DNA of 64,000 nt from Acinetobacter johnsonii CIP 64.6 (GCF_000368045.1 NZ_KB849234.1:180844-244843), one strand, 5' to 3'; positions 26,311-35,148 are shown, counted from the stretch's first letter. Notes: generated by a model not told the origin, from the letters alone. Program-made: numbers and translations.

Positions 26311-27279
26311 ATGAAAAAAATTGCGCTTATCTATATGGGTGGAACCTTTGGCTGTATTGGCGAACCCTTACAACCAATGCCTGCCGAAGACTTTATTCCC
26401 AAGCTCACACATGTCTTGCCGATTCATCTCGACATTGAATGTTTTATTGCACCCGTCATTAAAGACAGTAGCGCCTGTACGGCTGCAGACTGGTTATTGC
26501 TGATTCAGCAGATTCAACAATTACAACTGCAACAATTCCAGCATTTTGTCGTGATTCATGGCACAGATACCTTAAGCTATGCCAGTGCTGTCGCCGCACA
26601 CTTTATCGCAGACTCCGCACGTGTGGTTTTCACGGGTAGCCAATATCCATTGCTGAATGTACAAGGTACAGATACGCGTGAATTTAGCGATGCGATTAGT
26701 AATTTGAATTTTGCCTTAGATGCGGTGATGAAACATCCTGTCGGAGTGTATCTGGCTTTTCATCAACAGGTATTGCATGCGCAAACCGCGTTAAAACGAC
26801 ATACCACAGAACTGGATGCTTTTACAGGCGTCATGGCTGAACAGCCGATTCCACATAGCTTAAAAACACACATAGTACAAACAGGTGATGTAGAACAATC
26901 CCACCAGTTCAATTGCCTCAATCTGATGATGCAACCTGTTGCCTTAGCGCAACAATTGCAGAATTTGAAAAACCTGCTTACAGCCCCACCACATTTCCTC
27001 ATTTTGCAAGGTTTTGGAACGGGTAATTTAGCTGTGAATGCCGAGTTGATAGCACTTTTCGATGAATTTTACGCACAAGGCTGTGTTGTTATCTTAAGCA
27101 CCCAAGTTCCTTTCGGCCGTACTGATCAGCGCTATGCAGTTGCCGCGTGGACAACTCAGGCCAAAATAATTGTTAGTGATTGCCTCGGGCATGCAGATCT
27201 GTATGCCAAAGCCCTCAAAATGTATTTACAATACCCCAGCGCTGAAGCACGCTTCAGCCATTGGCATGATTTGGGTTAA
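26311..27279 (+). CDS. L-asparaginase (type I-like)
   Basis: A 322-residue asparaginase/glutaminase family enzyme that hydrolyses asparagine to aspartate and ammonia. The N-terminal motif GGTFGC (first catalytic Thr, with T after GG) and HGTDTLSYASAVAAHF (second Thr-Asp) are both present. There is no signal peptide, so it is cytoplasmic and of the type I kind. The start ATG lies only three bases after a terminator T run. Next to asd, in the aspartate family pathway, and 12 bases before truA, with which it is probably co-transcribed. Confidence 0.9.
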   Translation: MKKIALIYMGGTFGCIGEPLQPMPAEDFIPKLTHVLPIHLDIECFIAPVIKDSSACTAADWLLLIQQIQQLQLQQFQHFVVIHGTDTLSYASAVAAHFIADSARVVFTGSQYPLLNVQGTDTREFSDAISNLNFALDAVMKHPVGVYLAFHQQVLHAQTALKRHTTELDAFTGVMAEQPIPHSLKTHIVQTGDVEQSHQFNCLNLMMQPVALAQQLQNLKNLLTAPPHFLILQGFGTGNLAVNAELIALFDEFYAQGCVVILSTQVPFGRTDQRYAVAAWTTQAKIIVSDCLGHADLYAKALKMYLQYPSAEARFSHWHDLG

Positions 27280-27291
27280 TTTGAGGTACAT

Positions 27292-28089
27292 ATGCAACGT
27301 TTTGCAATCGGCATTGAGTTTTGTGGAACACACTATCGTGGTTGGCAAACCCAACAAACAGGTGTGATCAGCGTACAAGAGACGATTGAACAAGTACTCT
27401 CTAAAATTGCCAATGAGCCGATTAGCTTACATGGTGCAGGTCGTACCGATGCAGGCGTCCATGCCACCAATATGGTGGCGCATTTTGATAGCTCGGCACT
27501 TCGTTCAGAGCGCGGTTGGTTGATGGGTAGCAATAGCCAACTGCCAAAAGATATCTCGATCCAGTGGATCAAAGCGATGGATCAAGACTTTCATGCACGT
27601 TTCAAAGCGCAGGCACGTCGTTATCGCTATGTGGTCTATAACTACCCGCAACGTCCTGCTCTTATGCATAAACAAGTCACACACGCTTATTACGCACTAG
27701 ATGTGGCAAAGATGATGCAAGCTGCGCAAAAGTTCGAAGGTACGCATAATTTTGAAAGCTTCCGTGCAGCCGCATGCCAATCCAATCAACCTGTGCGCCA
27801 TGTCAGCCATTGTCGCTTAATTCAACATGGACCATATTTGGTACTCGACATTCAGGCCGATGGCTTCTTGCACCATATGGTCCGTAATATCATGGGCTGC
27901 TTACTGGAAATTGGTCAAGGTATGTATGAAGTCGAGCATATTGAGGCTATTTTCGCAGCAGAAGACCGTAAAGCCGCAGGTATTACTGCCCCTCCTGATG
28001 GGCTATATTTCATTCATGCCGACTATCCAGCGCAGTTTGAGCTACCTAAGCAGCCGCTTGGGCCGCACTGGCTCAATATGCCTGAATAA
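27292..28089 (+). CDS. truA: tRNA pseudouridine(38-40) synthase
   Basis: A 265-residue enzyme that isomerises uridines 38-40 of the tRNA anticodon arm. The catalytic Asp is residue 53 in AGRTDAGVHATNMVAHF. Further family marks are FHARFKAQARRYRY, FRAAACQSNQPVR and the C-terminal PDGLYFIHADYP. The start ATG follows TTGAGG. In Pseudomonas, truA also follows asd and fimV, so this order supports the fimV identification of its upstream genes. A palindromic repeat lies just downstream. Confidence 0.96.
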   Translation: MQRFAIGIEFCGTHYRGWQTQQTGVISVQETIEQVLSKIANEPISLHGAGRTDAGVHATNMVAHFDSSALRSERGWLMGSNSQLPKDISIQWIKAMDQDFHARFKAQARRYRYVVYNYPQRPALMHKQVTHAYYALDVAKMMQAAQKFEGTHNFESFRAAACQSNQPVRHVSHCRLIQHGPYLVLDIQADGFLHHMVRNIMGCLLEIGQGMYEVEHIEAIFAAEDRKAAGITAPPDGLYFIHADYPAQFELPKQPLGPHWLNMPE

Positions 28090-28100
28090 TTTATTTTTAG

Positions 28101-28174
28101 ATCCTCCACCTAACCGGCTTTTTCAAAGGAGGGGAGAAATTCCTCCCTTTTATAAAGGGAGGTTAGGAGGGATT
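28101..28174. repeat. Intergenic palindromic repeat
   Basis: Two nested inverted repeats fill the gap between truA and the convergent AraC gene: CCTCC-CCTAACC near 28103-28115 pairs with GGTTAGGAGG (28161-28170), and CCTCCCTTTT (28142-28151) pairs with TAAAGGGAGG (28153-28162). This type of purine/pyrimidine palindrome is common between genes in Acinetobacter and could terminate both convergent transcripts. Its spread here cannot be judged from one copy. Confidence 0.6.
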
Positions 28175-28176
28175 TC

Positions 28177-29184
28177 TTAACGCTGCTTACGCTTGCGATA
28201 TTCCACTGGGGTTTCATTGGTCCAGCGTTTAAATGCACGATAGAAGGTACTTGGCTCAGAAAAGCCGGTCAAATACACGATACGCTCTACACTTTCAGCA
28301 GTATTGGCCAAAAGTTTTTTCGCCAAACGGCAGCGATAATCGGACAAAATTTGCTGGAAGCTGGTATTCGCCTCACTAAGTTGTGTACGTAAACGCCTTG
28401 GGGTAATACTGAGCTGTGAAGCCACTGTTTCAAGTGTGGTTTCGCCACTTTCTAGGGTTGAACCTATCGCGCGACGCACTTCACCCACCAAATCATAGCG
28501 GGCTAATTCTTGAAGTTTTTCAATCGCTAACTGCTCATGCAGTTGTAATAATTCAGGTTCCGCCTGCCACAACGGATAAGCCAAAATACTTGGGTCAAAA
28601 TATAAGCGGGTTTCTTTTTGCCCTAGACTAACCGGGCACTCATATACGCGGAAATACTCATCATCAAACGCGCCTTTACTGAAGTTAAAATCAATATAGA
28701 TCGGTTCAAAGCGCCCTTCAGTAATAAATTTAAAGAACCGTAAAATACCGGACATTGCACATTCAGAAAAATGTCGATTGACCAAATTTTCAGCCCAAGG
28801 TTGTTCCCCATTGGTCAAATAACACCGGTCATCTTCAACCACCAACTTGGCATGAAAGGCATCACTGATCAATCGCTGATAAGCCAAAGCGCGTTTCAAA
28901 CCCTCACCAAAGTTTTCGGATGAAATAAATAAATGCTCAATCACTTGGCCACGGTATAAAGGTAGATTTTCACCCAAATGTAAGCCGATGTCTGGATCGC
29001 GGCTCACCTCTTCTGCCGCCACCCAAAAAGCGTATTGTGCGCTCAAAGGCGTACGCTCATTGGTTTCCATCTGATTTAATGCAACACCAGCCTTTGTTAA
29101 AATTTCTTCTGTTGGCAACCCTGAACGACGAATCGCTTGGTAGCCTAATCGCAATACAACCGATGCATCCGTTAGCTGACCCAC
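28177..29184 (-). CDS. AraC-family transcriptional regulator
   Basis: A 335-residue regulator. The N-terminal ~200 residues (MGQLTDASVVLRLGYQAIRRSGL) match the arabinose-binding-type domain of the OruR/ArgR-like AraC branch, with FRVYECPVSLGQKETRLYFD. The C-terminal ~110 residues are an AraC double helix-turn-helix (TLETVASQLSITPRRLRTQLSE and IVYLTGFSEPSTFYRAFKRW). The ligand and target are unknown; the neighbours do not form an obvious regulon. It has its own upstream gap, shared with infA running the other way. Confidence 0.92.
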   Translation of the reverse strand: MGQLTDASVVLRLGYQAIRRSGLPTEEILTKAGVALNQMETNERTPLSAQYAFWVAAEEVSRDPDIGLHLGENLPLYRGQVIEHLFISSENFGEGLKRALAYQRLISDAFHAKLVVEDDRCYLTNGEQPWAENLVNRHFSECAMSGILRFFKFITEGRFEPIYIDFNFSKGAFDDEYFRVYECPVSLGQKETRLYFDPSILAYPLWQAEPELLQLHEQLAIEKLQELARYDLVGEVRRAIGSTLESGETTLETVASQLSITPRRLRTQLSEANTSFQQILSDYRCRLAKKLLANTAESVERIVYLTGFSEPSTFYRAFKRWTNETPVEYRKRKQR

Positions 29185-29351
29185 GCTAGAACCTTCCTTG
29201 TATGTTCTTCATTTATACATAAAACATTAAAATTAGATTAACTGCGATTGACCGAACTGACAACAACTTATACAGTTTTTTTGTTGAAAATATTTATTCC
29301 GCTTGTTCGCTTATTTTACTGACAGATGATCAGGCAACCGCCCATTCCGTC

Positions 29352-29380
29352 TTGTTTTATGCAAAAAAATTGACTATAAT
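29352..29380 (+). promoter_or_regulatory. Promoter of infA
   Basis: TTGTTT (29352-29357) and a perfect TATAAT (29375-29380) with 17 bases between, 35 bases before the infA start. Confidence 0.75.
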
Positions 29381-29414
29381 TTGCGCCTTTCCAATTTATT
29401 CATTCAGGTAGGCT

Positions 29415-29636
29415 ATGGCCAATAAAGAGGAACTCATCGAGTTCGAAGGCGTTGTCACCGAGACGCTTCCTAATACTATGTTTCGTGTACGTTTAGAAAA
29501 CGGTCATGAAGTGATTGCTCACATCTCTGGTAAAATGCGTAAACACTATATTCGTATTTTGACTGGCGACAGTGTTAAAGTAGAAATGACACCTTATGAT
29601 TTGTCTAAGGGTCGTATCACTTATCGTGCGCGCTAA
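29415..29636 (+). CDS. infA: Translation initiation factor IF-1
   Basis: A 73-residue OB-fold protein that binds the 30S A site during initiation. The chain has MANKEELIEFEGVVTETLPN at its start, then VRLENGHEVIAHISGKMRK and TPYDLSKGRITYR, all close to the bacterial consensus. Its own promoter and a strong terminator define a single-gene unit. It stands alone, as is usual in Gammaproteobacteria outside ribosomal operons. Confidence 0.98.
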   Translation: MANKEELIEFEGVVTETLPNTMFRVRLENGHEVIAHISGKMRKHYIRILTGDSVKVEMTPYDLSKGRITYRAR

Positions 29637-29650
29637 GTTTTAGCGAAGCG

Positions 29651-29678
29651 AAAAAGCCACTTTTTAAGTGGCTTTTTT
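29651..29678 (+). terminator. Terminator of infA
   Basis: AAAAAGCCACTT with its complement around a TTT loop, ending in a T run. Confidence 0.9.
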
Positions 29679-29778
29679 AATGTCTGCGCTTAGACTAAAA
29701 CGTTATGAATCAACTATATTCCAAGCAAAAATCAAACTATAATTAAATGAGATAACAACCTAATACGCCAAAACAATA

Positions 29779-30168
29779 ATGAAGACGACTTCAACGAAGC
29801 TCGCTATTTTACTGTTCCCAATGCTATGTGTTGCTTGTGCCACAACAAGCCAAACGCAGCTCAAGCAAACCTTACAACACTATATCGGACAATCGTCACA
29901 TCAAGTTCAAAATCAACTCAACCTCAATAGCATGGGCTATAAAGTGCTCGGTGCTCCTGTATATACCCCAGAGAAACTGACCTAAACTCTGTTACGTAAT
30001 ATGCCTATTCCGATGGTAACCCCCAATCTTGGAACCAGTGTCAGTATGGGTATGCCCATTCCGACACCTTCCAGCGGTAGCCTGAATATTGAAATGAAAT
30101 GCAACATTGAGTTCAGACTGCATGATGATCTTGTGGAATCTATTCACTACATCGGCAAAGCGTGTTAG
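29779..30168 (+). pseudogene. Lipoprotein, interrupted by a stop codon
   Basis: The frame begins with a lipoprotein signal (MKTTSTKLAILLFPMLCVAC, lipobox CVAC) and reads on through HYIGQSSHQVQNQLNLNSMGY to TPEKLT, then TAA at 29983-29985. Past the stop, the same frame continues without break, TLLRNMPIPMVTPNL to IHYIGKAC, ending at TAG 30166-30168. The intact gene just downstream aligns over this whole length, with Tyr where the stop is (LSYTIVRR against LT-stop-TLLRN). So one TAT/TAC to TAA change broke this copy. A truncated 68-residue lipoprotein may still be made. Confidence 0.8.
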
Positions 30169-30285
30169 CGGCTGCGTTATGTTGAGTCACCTACATACCG
30201 TTTATCTCAAATTACTCGAAACATACTCAAACGAACGTTCAGATATACAATACTAAAAGGGTCTTTCTCTGCTTAGGGGATGATC

Positions 30286-30714
30286 ATGAAGCCCTTTATT
30301 GTCAGTTTTTTTAGTTCCATCTGCTTTCTACTGCTTCAAGCTTGCAGCAGCTCTCCAATGCAACACCAGACCGTCGTTTCACCCGCTAAAATTGCGCTCC
30401 CCGACTATTTAGAACATTATATCGGCCAAGATGTATCGAGCATTCGGCGCGAACTCGACTTACGTCAACTCGGTTATGAAACTTTAGGTGCGCCGATTCA
30501 AACACCAAACCAACTGAGTTACACCATTGTCAGGCGGATTCAAATTCCAACCCCTATGCCCACTATGCGTAGCGACAGCAGTGTCGGCGCAATTCCTATT
30601 CCCACACATACCCCATTTTATGATGTTCAGTTAGAGTGCCAAGTCCACTTCTTGTTAAAAGATAATATTGCGCAATCAATTCAATATCGAGGTAAAGCCT
30701 GTAAAGGTTATTAA
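30286..30714 (+). CDS. Small lipoprotein, intact paralogue
   Basis: A 142-residue lipoprotein with signal MKPFIVSFFSSICFLLLQAC (lipobox LQAC) and a domain of about 100 residues containing HYIGQDVSSIRRELDLRQLGY, repeated Pro-Ile-Pro-Thr-Pro elements and a QLECQVHFLLKDNIAQSIQY end. It has two conserved Cys in the mature part. The ATG at 30286 has AGGGG at 30275-30279; the ATG at 30280 is too close to it. It is a tandem duplicate of the interrupted gene upstream. I do not know the family function; likely an outer-membrane or periplasm-facing structural protein. Confidence 0.8.
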   Translation: MKPFIVSFFSSICFLLLQACSSSPMQHQTVVSPAKIALPDYLEHYIGQDVSSIRRELDLRQLGYETLGAPIQTPNQLSYTIVRRIQIPTPMPTMRSDSSVGAIPIPTHTPFYDVQLECQVHFLLKDNIAQSIQYRGKACKGY

Positions 30715-30723
30715 ATTTTGGGC

Positions 30724-30753
30724 ATAAAAAAACGCAGCGAATAGCTGCGTTTT
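30724..30753. terminator. Bidirectional terminator
   Basis: Stem ACGCAGC/GCTGCGT with loop GAATA, A tract on the left and T on the right. It ends both the lipoprotein gene and the convergent leuB transcript. Confidence 0.85.
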
Positions 30754-30767
30754 CAAATTGTTTTGGC

Positions 30768-31847
30768 TTAGTTCAGTGCAGCCACAACCGCCTGCCCCAT
30801 TTCCGCAGTACCCACTTTGCTCATGCCTTCAGACATGATATCAGCGGTACGTAAGCCTTGATCTAGGACATTGCCTACTGCATCTTCAATCGCTTGAGCA
30901 GCAGCTTCTTCACGGAAGGTATAACGCAACATCATCGCCACCGAAAGAATAGTGGCTAATGGATTGGCAATATTTTGTCCTGCGATATCGGGTGCCGAAC
31001 CATGACATGGCTCATACATCCCTTTCGCATTTTCATCTAAGGATGCTGATGGCAACATCCCAATTGAACCTGTCAACATCGCGGCTTCATCAGACAAGAT
31101 GTCACCAAATAAGTTACCTGTCACAATCACGTCAAACTGTTTAGGCGCACGCACCAACTGCATTGCAGCATTATCGACATACATATGCGATAAGTTAATG
31201 TTTGGATAGTCAGCTTCTTTCATTGCCGTTACGGTTTGCTTCCACAGTTCAGTCACTTCAAGGACGTTGGCTTTATCAACAGAACAAACTTTACCACCAC
31301 GTAAACTGGCCATTTCAAAAGCCACTTTCGCAATACGCTTAATTTCAGACTCAGCATAAACGTCGGTGTTAAAACCTTGTTTTTCACCATTCTCAAGTTC
31401 ACGAATACCCCGTGGCTGACCGAAGTAAATCCCGCCAGTTAATTCACGAACGATGAGAATATCAAGACCCGCTACAATTTCAGGCTTTAAGCTTGATGCA
31501 TCTGCCAATTGCGGATACAAAATAGCTGGACGTAAGTTCGCGAATAAGTTTAATTCACTACGAATTTTTAACAAACCACGCTCTGGACGAATCGAACGCT
31601 CAATGTTGTCCCACTTCGGACCACCCACCGCACCAAGTAAAATCGCGTCTGCATTTTTGGCTTGTACTGCGGTCACATCTGGATAAGGTGAACCGTGTGC
31701 ATCAATGGCAGCCCCACCGAGTAGGCCCTGTTCCCACGTTAAACCTAAATTGAATTGATCATTGACTCGTGTAAGTACCTGCTCTGCGGCTTTTACAATT
31801 TCAGGACCAATGCCGTCACCAGCCAAAATCAAAATATGTTTAGACAT
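30768..31847 (-). CDS. leuB: 3-isopropylmalate dehydrogenase
   Basis: A 359-residue NAD-dependent enzyme of leucine synthesis, oxidising and decarboxylating 3-isopropylmalate to 2-oxoisocaproate. It starts MSKHILILAGDGIGPEIV and has RPERGLLKIRSELNLFANLRP (substrate Args), DKANVLEVTELWK, LFGDILSDEAAMLTGSIGMLPS and EPCHGSAPDIAGQNIANPL (nucleotide site). The open frame begins 11 codons earlier, but ATG 31845-31847 is the family start. It is the last gene of the leuC-leuD-lipoprotein-leuB group. Confidence 0.97.
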   Translation of the reverse strand: MSKHILILAGDGIGPEIVKAAEQVLTRVNDQFNLGLTWEQGLLGGAAIDAHGSPYPDVTAVQAKNADAILLGAVGGPKWDNIERSIRPERGLLKIRSELNLFANLRPAILYPQLADASSLKPEIVAGLDILIVRELTGGIYFGQPRGIRELENGEKQGFNTDVYAESEIKRIAKVAFEMASLRGGKVCSVDKANVLEVTELWKQTVTAMKEADYPNINLSHMYVDNAAMQLVRAPKQFDVIVTGNLFGDILSDEAAMLTGSIGMLPSASLDENAKGMYEPCHGSAPDIAGQNIANPLATILSVAMMLRYTFREEAAAQAIEDAVGNVLDQGLRTADIMSEGMSKVGTAEMGQAVVAALN

Positions 31848-31884
31848 GAAATATTCCATTGTTGGTGAGTTCTGACTCACACGA

Positions 31885-32445
31885 TTAAAGTTTTTGTTCT
31901 ACAAACTCGCCCAAGCCATTTAAGACATTGTAAGGTTTGCAAAAACGACGAATTGTTCTTTGGTTTTGCTTTAAATCGACACATAAAGGGTCAGGTGCAG
32001 ACATATTCAACAAACTTCCCTGATGTCGACTGCGCGCACGGAACATCCTAAAGGTGTAGCGTTCCGCAGGCTTAAAACGATGAATGACATGCAGCGTTTC
32101 AGCGCGATCGACCGAAACGGGATAGAAGCGAATCACCAGTTCATGTTGCCCCGCTGGCACTGACAGAAACAAGGCATTCGCTTCATTCAAATCATCTCGT
32201 TTTAGACGCACGACCTTCTCTCGAATGGCCTCACGGCTGACACGATGATTGTCTGCATCCACAATTTTGATCTGATTCCATCGCTCAAATTCGCAGTTCA
32301 CCGTACCAGTACAGTAAAGCTGCGCATTATTTTTACTCGCTGGGGTATCCTGAATCCGCTTTATGCTTGCCGTATTCATGCTTTGGCAGGCAGTTAATGT
32401 TCCCACCAAAGCCAGTAGAGCGATACGACTGTAACTCGTCAACAT
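31885..32445 (-). CDS. Lipoprotein inside the leu gene group
   Basis: A 186-residue lipoprotein (signal to LTAC, Cys 20: MLTSYSRIALLALVGTLTAC). The mature part has Cys pairs near residues 44 and 50 (LYCTGTVNCEFERW) and CVDLKQNQRTIRRFCKPY near the end. A beta-rich middle (GQHELVIRFYPV) looks like a small binding domain. I do not recognise a family name. It lies between leuD and leuB in the same direction, 37 bases before leuB, so it is co-transcribed with leucine genes though nothing in its sequence is metabolic. Confidence 0.85.
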   Translation of the reverse strand: MLTSYSRIALLALVGTLTACQSMNTASIKRIQDTPASKNNAQLYCTGTVNCEFERWNQIKIVDADNHRVSREAIREKVVRLKRDDLNEANALFLSVPAGQHELVIRFYPVSVDRAETLHVIHRFKPAERYTFRMFRARSRHQGSLLNMSAPDPLCVDLKQNQRTIRRFCKPYNVLNGLGEFVEQKL

Positions 32446-32544
32446 TGTTCAAGCCCAACCTTTACCAGTAGCAAAACGTTTAAAATTCTTTTGCTCGATA
32501 TTAACAAGAGATGGACCCAAGCACTAGATGCATCGAATTTTCAA

Positions 32545-33195
32545 TTAAGCATGAATTTCAGCAAACACCCACGGACGTGATGCTTTGGTCTTTTCTTCAT
32601 AGGCTTTGATGTCATCTGCAACCTGTAAAGTTAAACCGATATCATCCAAACCATTTAACAAACAGTGCTTACGAAACGGATCGACTTCAAATGTGAAGGC
32701 TTCACCCGATGGTGTACGCACTTCTTGCGCATCCAAATCAATCGTCAGCTGATAGCCTTCTGTTGCTGCACATTCTTTGAAAAGTTGATCAACAATTTCT
32801 TCAGACAAAATCACAGGTAACATGCCATTTTTGAAACTATTATTGAAGAAAATGTCGGCATAGCTGGGCGCAATCACAGTACGGAAACCATATTCTTCCA
32901 ATGCCCATGGCGCATGTTCGCGGCTTGAACCACAACCAAAGTTCGCACGAGAAATTAAGATGCTCGCACCTTGGTAACGTGGCTGATTCAATGCAAAATC
33001 AGGGTTCTTAGGACGTTTTGAATTATCTTGTCCCAAAAAACCTTCATCTAAATAACGTAATTCATCAAATAAGTTTTCACCAAAACCCGTGCGTTTAATG
33101 GATTTCAAAAACTGTTTTGGAATGATCAAGTCTGTATCGACATTGGCACGGTCTAAAGGTGCAACGATACCCTGTTCAACAGTATATTTTTTCAT
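32545..33195 (-). CDS. leuD: 3-isopropylmalate dehydratase, small subunit
   Basis: A 216-residue aconitase-swivel domain protein that forms isopropylmalate isomerase with LeuC. Family marks are DTDLIIPKQFLKSIKRTGFG, NFGCGSSREHAPWAL (active-site region) and FFNNSFKNGMLPV. It starts 22 bases downstream of the leuC stop on the minus strand, so it is an operon partner. C-terminal tail longer than some homologues but within family range. Confidence 0.97.
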   Translation of the reverse strand: MKKYTVEQGIVAPLDRANVDTDLIIPKQFLKSIKRTGFGENLFDELRYLDEGFLGQDNSKRPKNPDFALNQPRYQGASILISRANFGCGSSREHAPWALEEYGFRTVIAPSYADIFFNNSFKNGMLPVILSEEIVDQLFKECAATEGYQLTIDLDAQEVRTPSGEAFTFEVDPFRKHCLLNGLDDIGLTLQVADDIKAYEEKTKASRPWVFAEIHA

Positions 33196-33216
33196 GTCTA
33201 TGCTCCCAAGCCCGAA

Positions 33217-34650
33217 TTAAAATGAACGCACATCGACAAAGTGACCTGCAATCGCTGCTGCGGCTGCCATTGCTGGACTCACCAAATGCGTACGCCCACC
33301 ATTGCCCTGACGACCTTCGAAGTTACGGTTAGAGGTCGATGCACAGTGCTCACCGGGTTGTAATTTGTCTGCATTCATGGCTAAACACATTGAACAACCT
33401 GGCTCACGCCATTCAAAGCCCGCTTCAATCAAAACTTTGTCTAAGCCTTCAGCTTCTGCTTGCGCTTTGACTAAACCAGACCCTGGAACCACCATGGCTT
33501 GTTTAATGGTACTTGCCACTTTTTTGCCTTTAGCCACTTCAGCTGCGGCACGAATATCTTCAATGCGCGAGTTGGTACATGAACCAATAAAGACACGGTC
33601 TAACTGAATATCTGCCAACGCCTGACCTGCGGTTAAACCCATGTAGTTATAAGCACGCGTCCAATCATTGCGTTGCACTTCATCTTTGGCTTGTTCTAAA
33701 GTCGGTACCGCTTGAGAAACTGGAATCACCATTTCAGGCGATGTGCCCCAAGACACTTGCGGCTCAATCTCTTCACCTTGCAACACCACCACGGTGTCAA
33801 AATGTGCGTCTGCGTCCGAATGTAAAGTGTTCCAGTAAGCCACTGCTGCATCCCACTGTGCGCCCTGTGGTGCATATGGACGGTCTTTGACATAGGCAAT
33901 GGTTTTGTCATCGACAGCGACCATACCCACACGTGCGCCGCCTTCAATCGCCATATTACACACCGTCATACGACCTTCGATCGACATATCACGGAACACT
34001 TGACCACCAAACTCGATCGCGTGACCTGTACCACCCGCAGTACCAATTTTACCGATGATGGCTAAAACTACATCTTTCGGTGTTACACCATGACCCAATT
34101 GACCATCAACACGTACCAACATGTTTTTCATCTTCTTTTGAACCAAGCACTGGGTTGCCAATACATGCTCCACTTCAGATGTACCAATCCCGTGCGCCAA
34201 ACAGCCGAATGCACCATGTGTTGCCGTATGAGAGTCTCCACAGACCACAGTCATACCCGGTAAAGTCAAACCTTGCTCAGGCCCGACCACGTGAGCAATA
34301 CCTTGACGGACATCATTAATGTCGAACTGCACCACATTAAAGGTTTTACAGTTGTCGTCTAAGGTTTGAACTTGGATACGTGAAGTATCATCTTCAATAC
34401 CTGCTATTCCCTCTGAACGCTCTTTGGTCGATGTTGGAACGTTATGATCGGGAGTTGCTACATTCGCACTTAAACGCCATGGTTTACGACCCGCAAGTTG
34501 TAAACCTTCAAAGGCTTGCGGAGAAGTCACTTCATGTAATAAATGACGGTCGATATAGAGTAAAGCCGAGCCATCGTCGCGTTGTTTTACTAAGTGGTCA
34601 TCCCACAATTTGTCATACAATGTTTTTGCTTGTTGGTTTTCGCCTGCCAT
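33217..34650 (-). CDS. leuC: 3-isopropylmalate dehydratase, large subunit
   Basis: A 477-residue aconitase-like enzyme with a 4Fe-4S cluster that isomerises 2- to 3-isopropylmalate. Cluster Cys are in IGSCTNSRIED and GCSMCLAMN; CGDSHTATHGAFG and TSNRNFEGRQG are also present. The frame extends 12 codons upstream to 34686, but ATG 34650 (MAGENQQAKTLYDKLWDD) has GGAG about nine bases before it and matches homologue starts. It heads the leftward leu group. Confidence 0.96.
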   Translation of the reverse strand: MAGENQQAKTLYDKLWDDHLVKQRDDGSALLYIDRHLLHEVTSPQAFEGLQLAGRKPWRLSANVATPDHNVPTSTKERSEGIAGIEDDTSRIQVQTLDDNCKTFNVVQFDINDVRQGIAHVVGPEQGLTLPGMTVVCGDSHTATHGAFGCLAHGIGTSEVEHVLATQCLVQKKMKNMLVRVDGQLGHGVTPKDVVLAIIGKIGTAGGTGHAIEFGGQVFRDMSIEGRMTVCNMAIEGGARVGMVAVDDKTIAYVKDRPYAPQGAQWDAAVAYWNTLHSDADAHFDTVVVLQGEEIEPQVSWGTSPEMVIPVSQAVPTLEQAKDEVQRNDWTRAYNYMGLTAGQALADIQLDRVFIGSCTNSRIEDIRAAAEVAKGKKVASTIKQAMVVPGSGLVKAQAEAEGLDKVLIEAGFEWREPGCSMCLAMNADKLQPGEHCASTSNRNFEGRQGNGGRTHLVSPAMAAAAAIAGHFVDVRSF

Positions 34651-35148
34651 GTCGATTGACTCCACTGGACTGGGTAATTCTTTCATTAAAATCGATTATA
34701 GCGACGATTTCACATAAATCTAATTTATCATTTTTATTAATTTAAAAACTTTTTGGAATTATTTTAAATTCATACCTCTTTGTTTCAATCCCTTTGATTA
34801 CAAGCCCTCACCGTTGGTTTTAATTCAAGCGTTATAGCCTATTTATCAACCTATTGTAGGCCTCGCAGTATATTTCCCTGCTCAGCCATGCAAGGTTTAT
34901 CTTCCCTAGTTAGACCAATACTTTTTAAGGCTCGCTTCATTGATGTGAACAATAAGACAGCGACCTATGCATAGACTAAAGAGTAAAATCTACAGAAGTT
35001 TGTTTTCTCAAGTCAAACATCCCAAAAAATCACTGCGTAGCCTTTCATTCAAAAACCCAATCACGAGCAATCAAAATTTCATTTTGACTTTACTAATGAT
35101 AATAATTACTATTTACAAATGAAAGGCATTATTGAGAGGGTATTTATC
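34651..35148. other. Intergenic region upstream of leuC and the DUF2061 gene
   Basis: About 500 bases between divergently transcribed leuC and the DUF2061 gene, A+T-rich with no convincing open frame of useful length. It must carry the leuC promoter. I looked for a leucine-rich leader peptide and attenuator but found none that I would defend. A Fur-like palindrome lies at the right end, annotated separately. Confidence 0.6.
35097..35111. promoter_or_regulatory. Fur-box-like palindrome
   Basis: TGATAATAATTACTA is an imperfect 7-1-7 inverted repeat close to the Fur consensus half-site (GATAAT). It lies about 40 bases before the DUF2061 start, where it could overlap the promoter. A match by eye in A+T-rich DNA is weak evidence. 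Confidence 0.3.

Noticed and set aside
34651..35148. Leucine leader peptide and attenuator before leuC
   Set aside because: No short frame with consecutive Leu codons followed by a terminator pair could be found.
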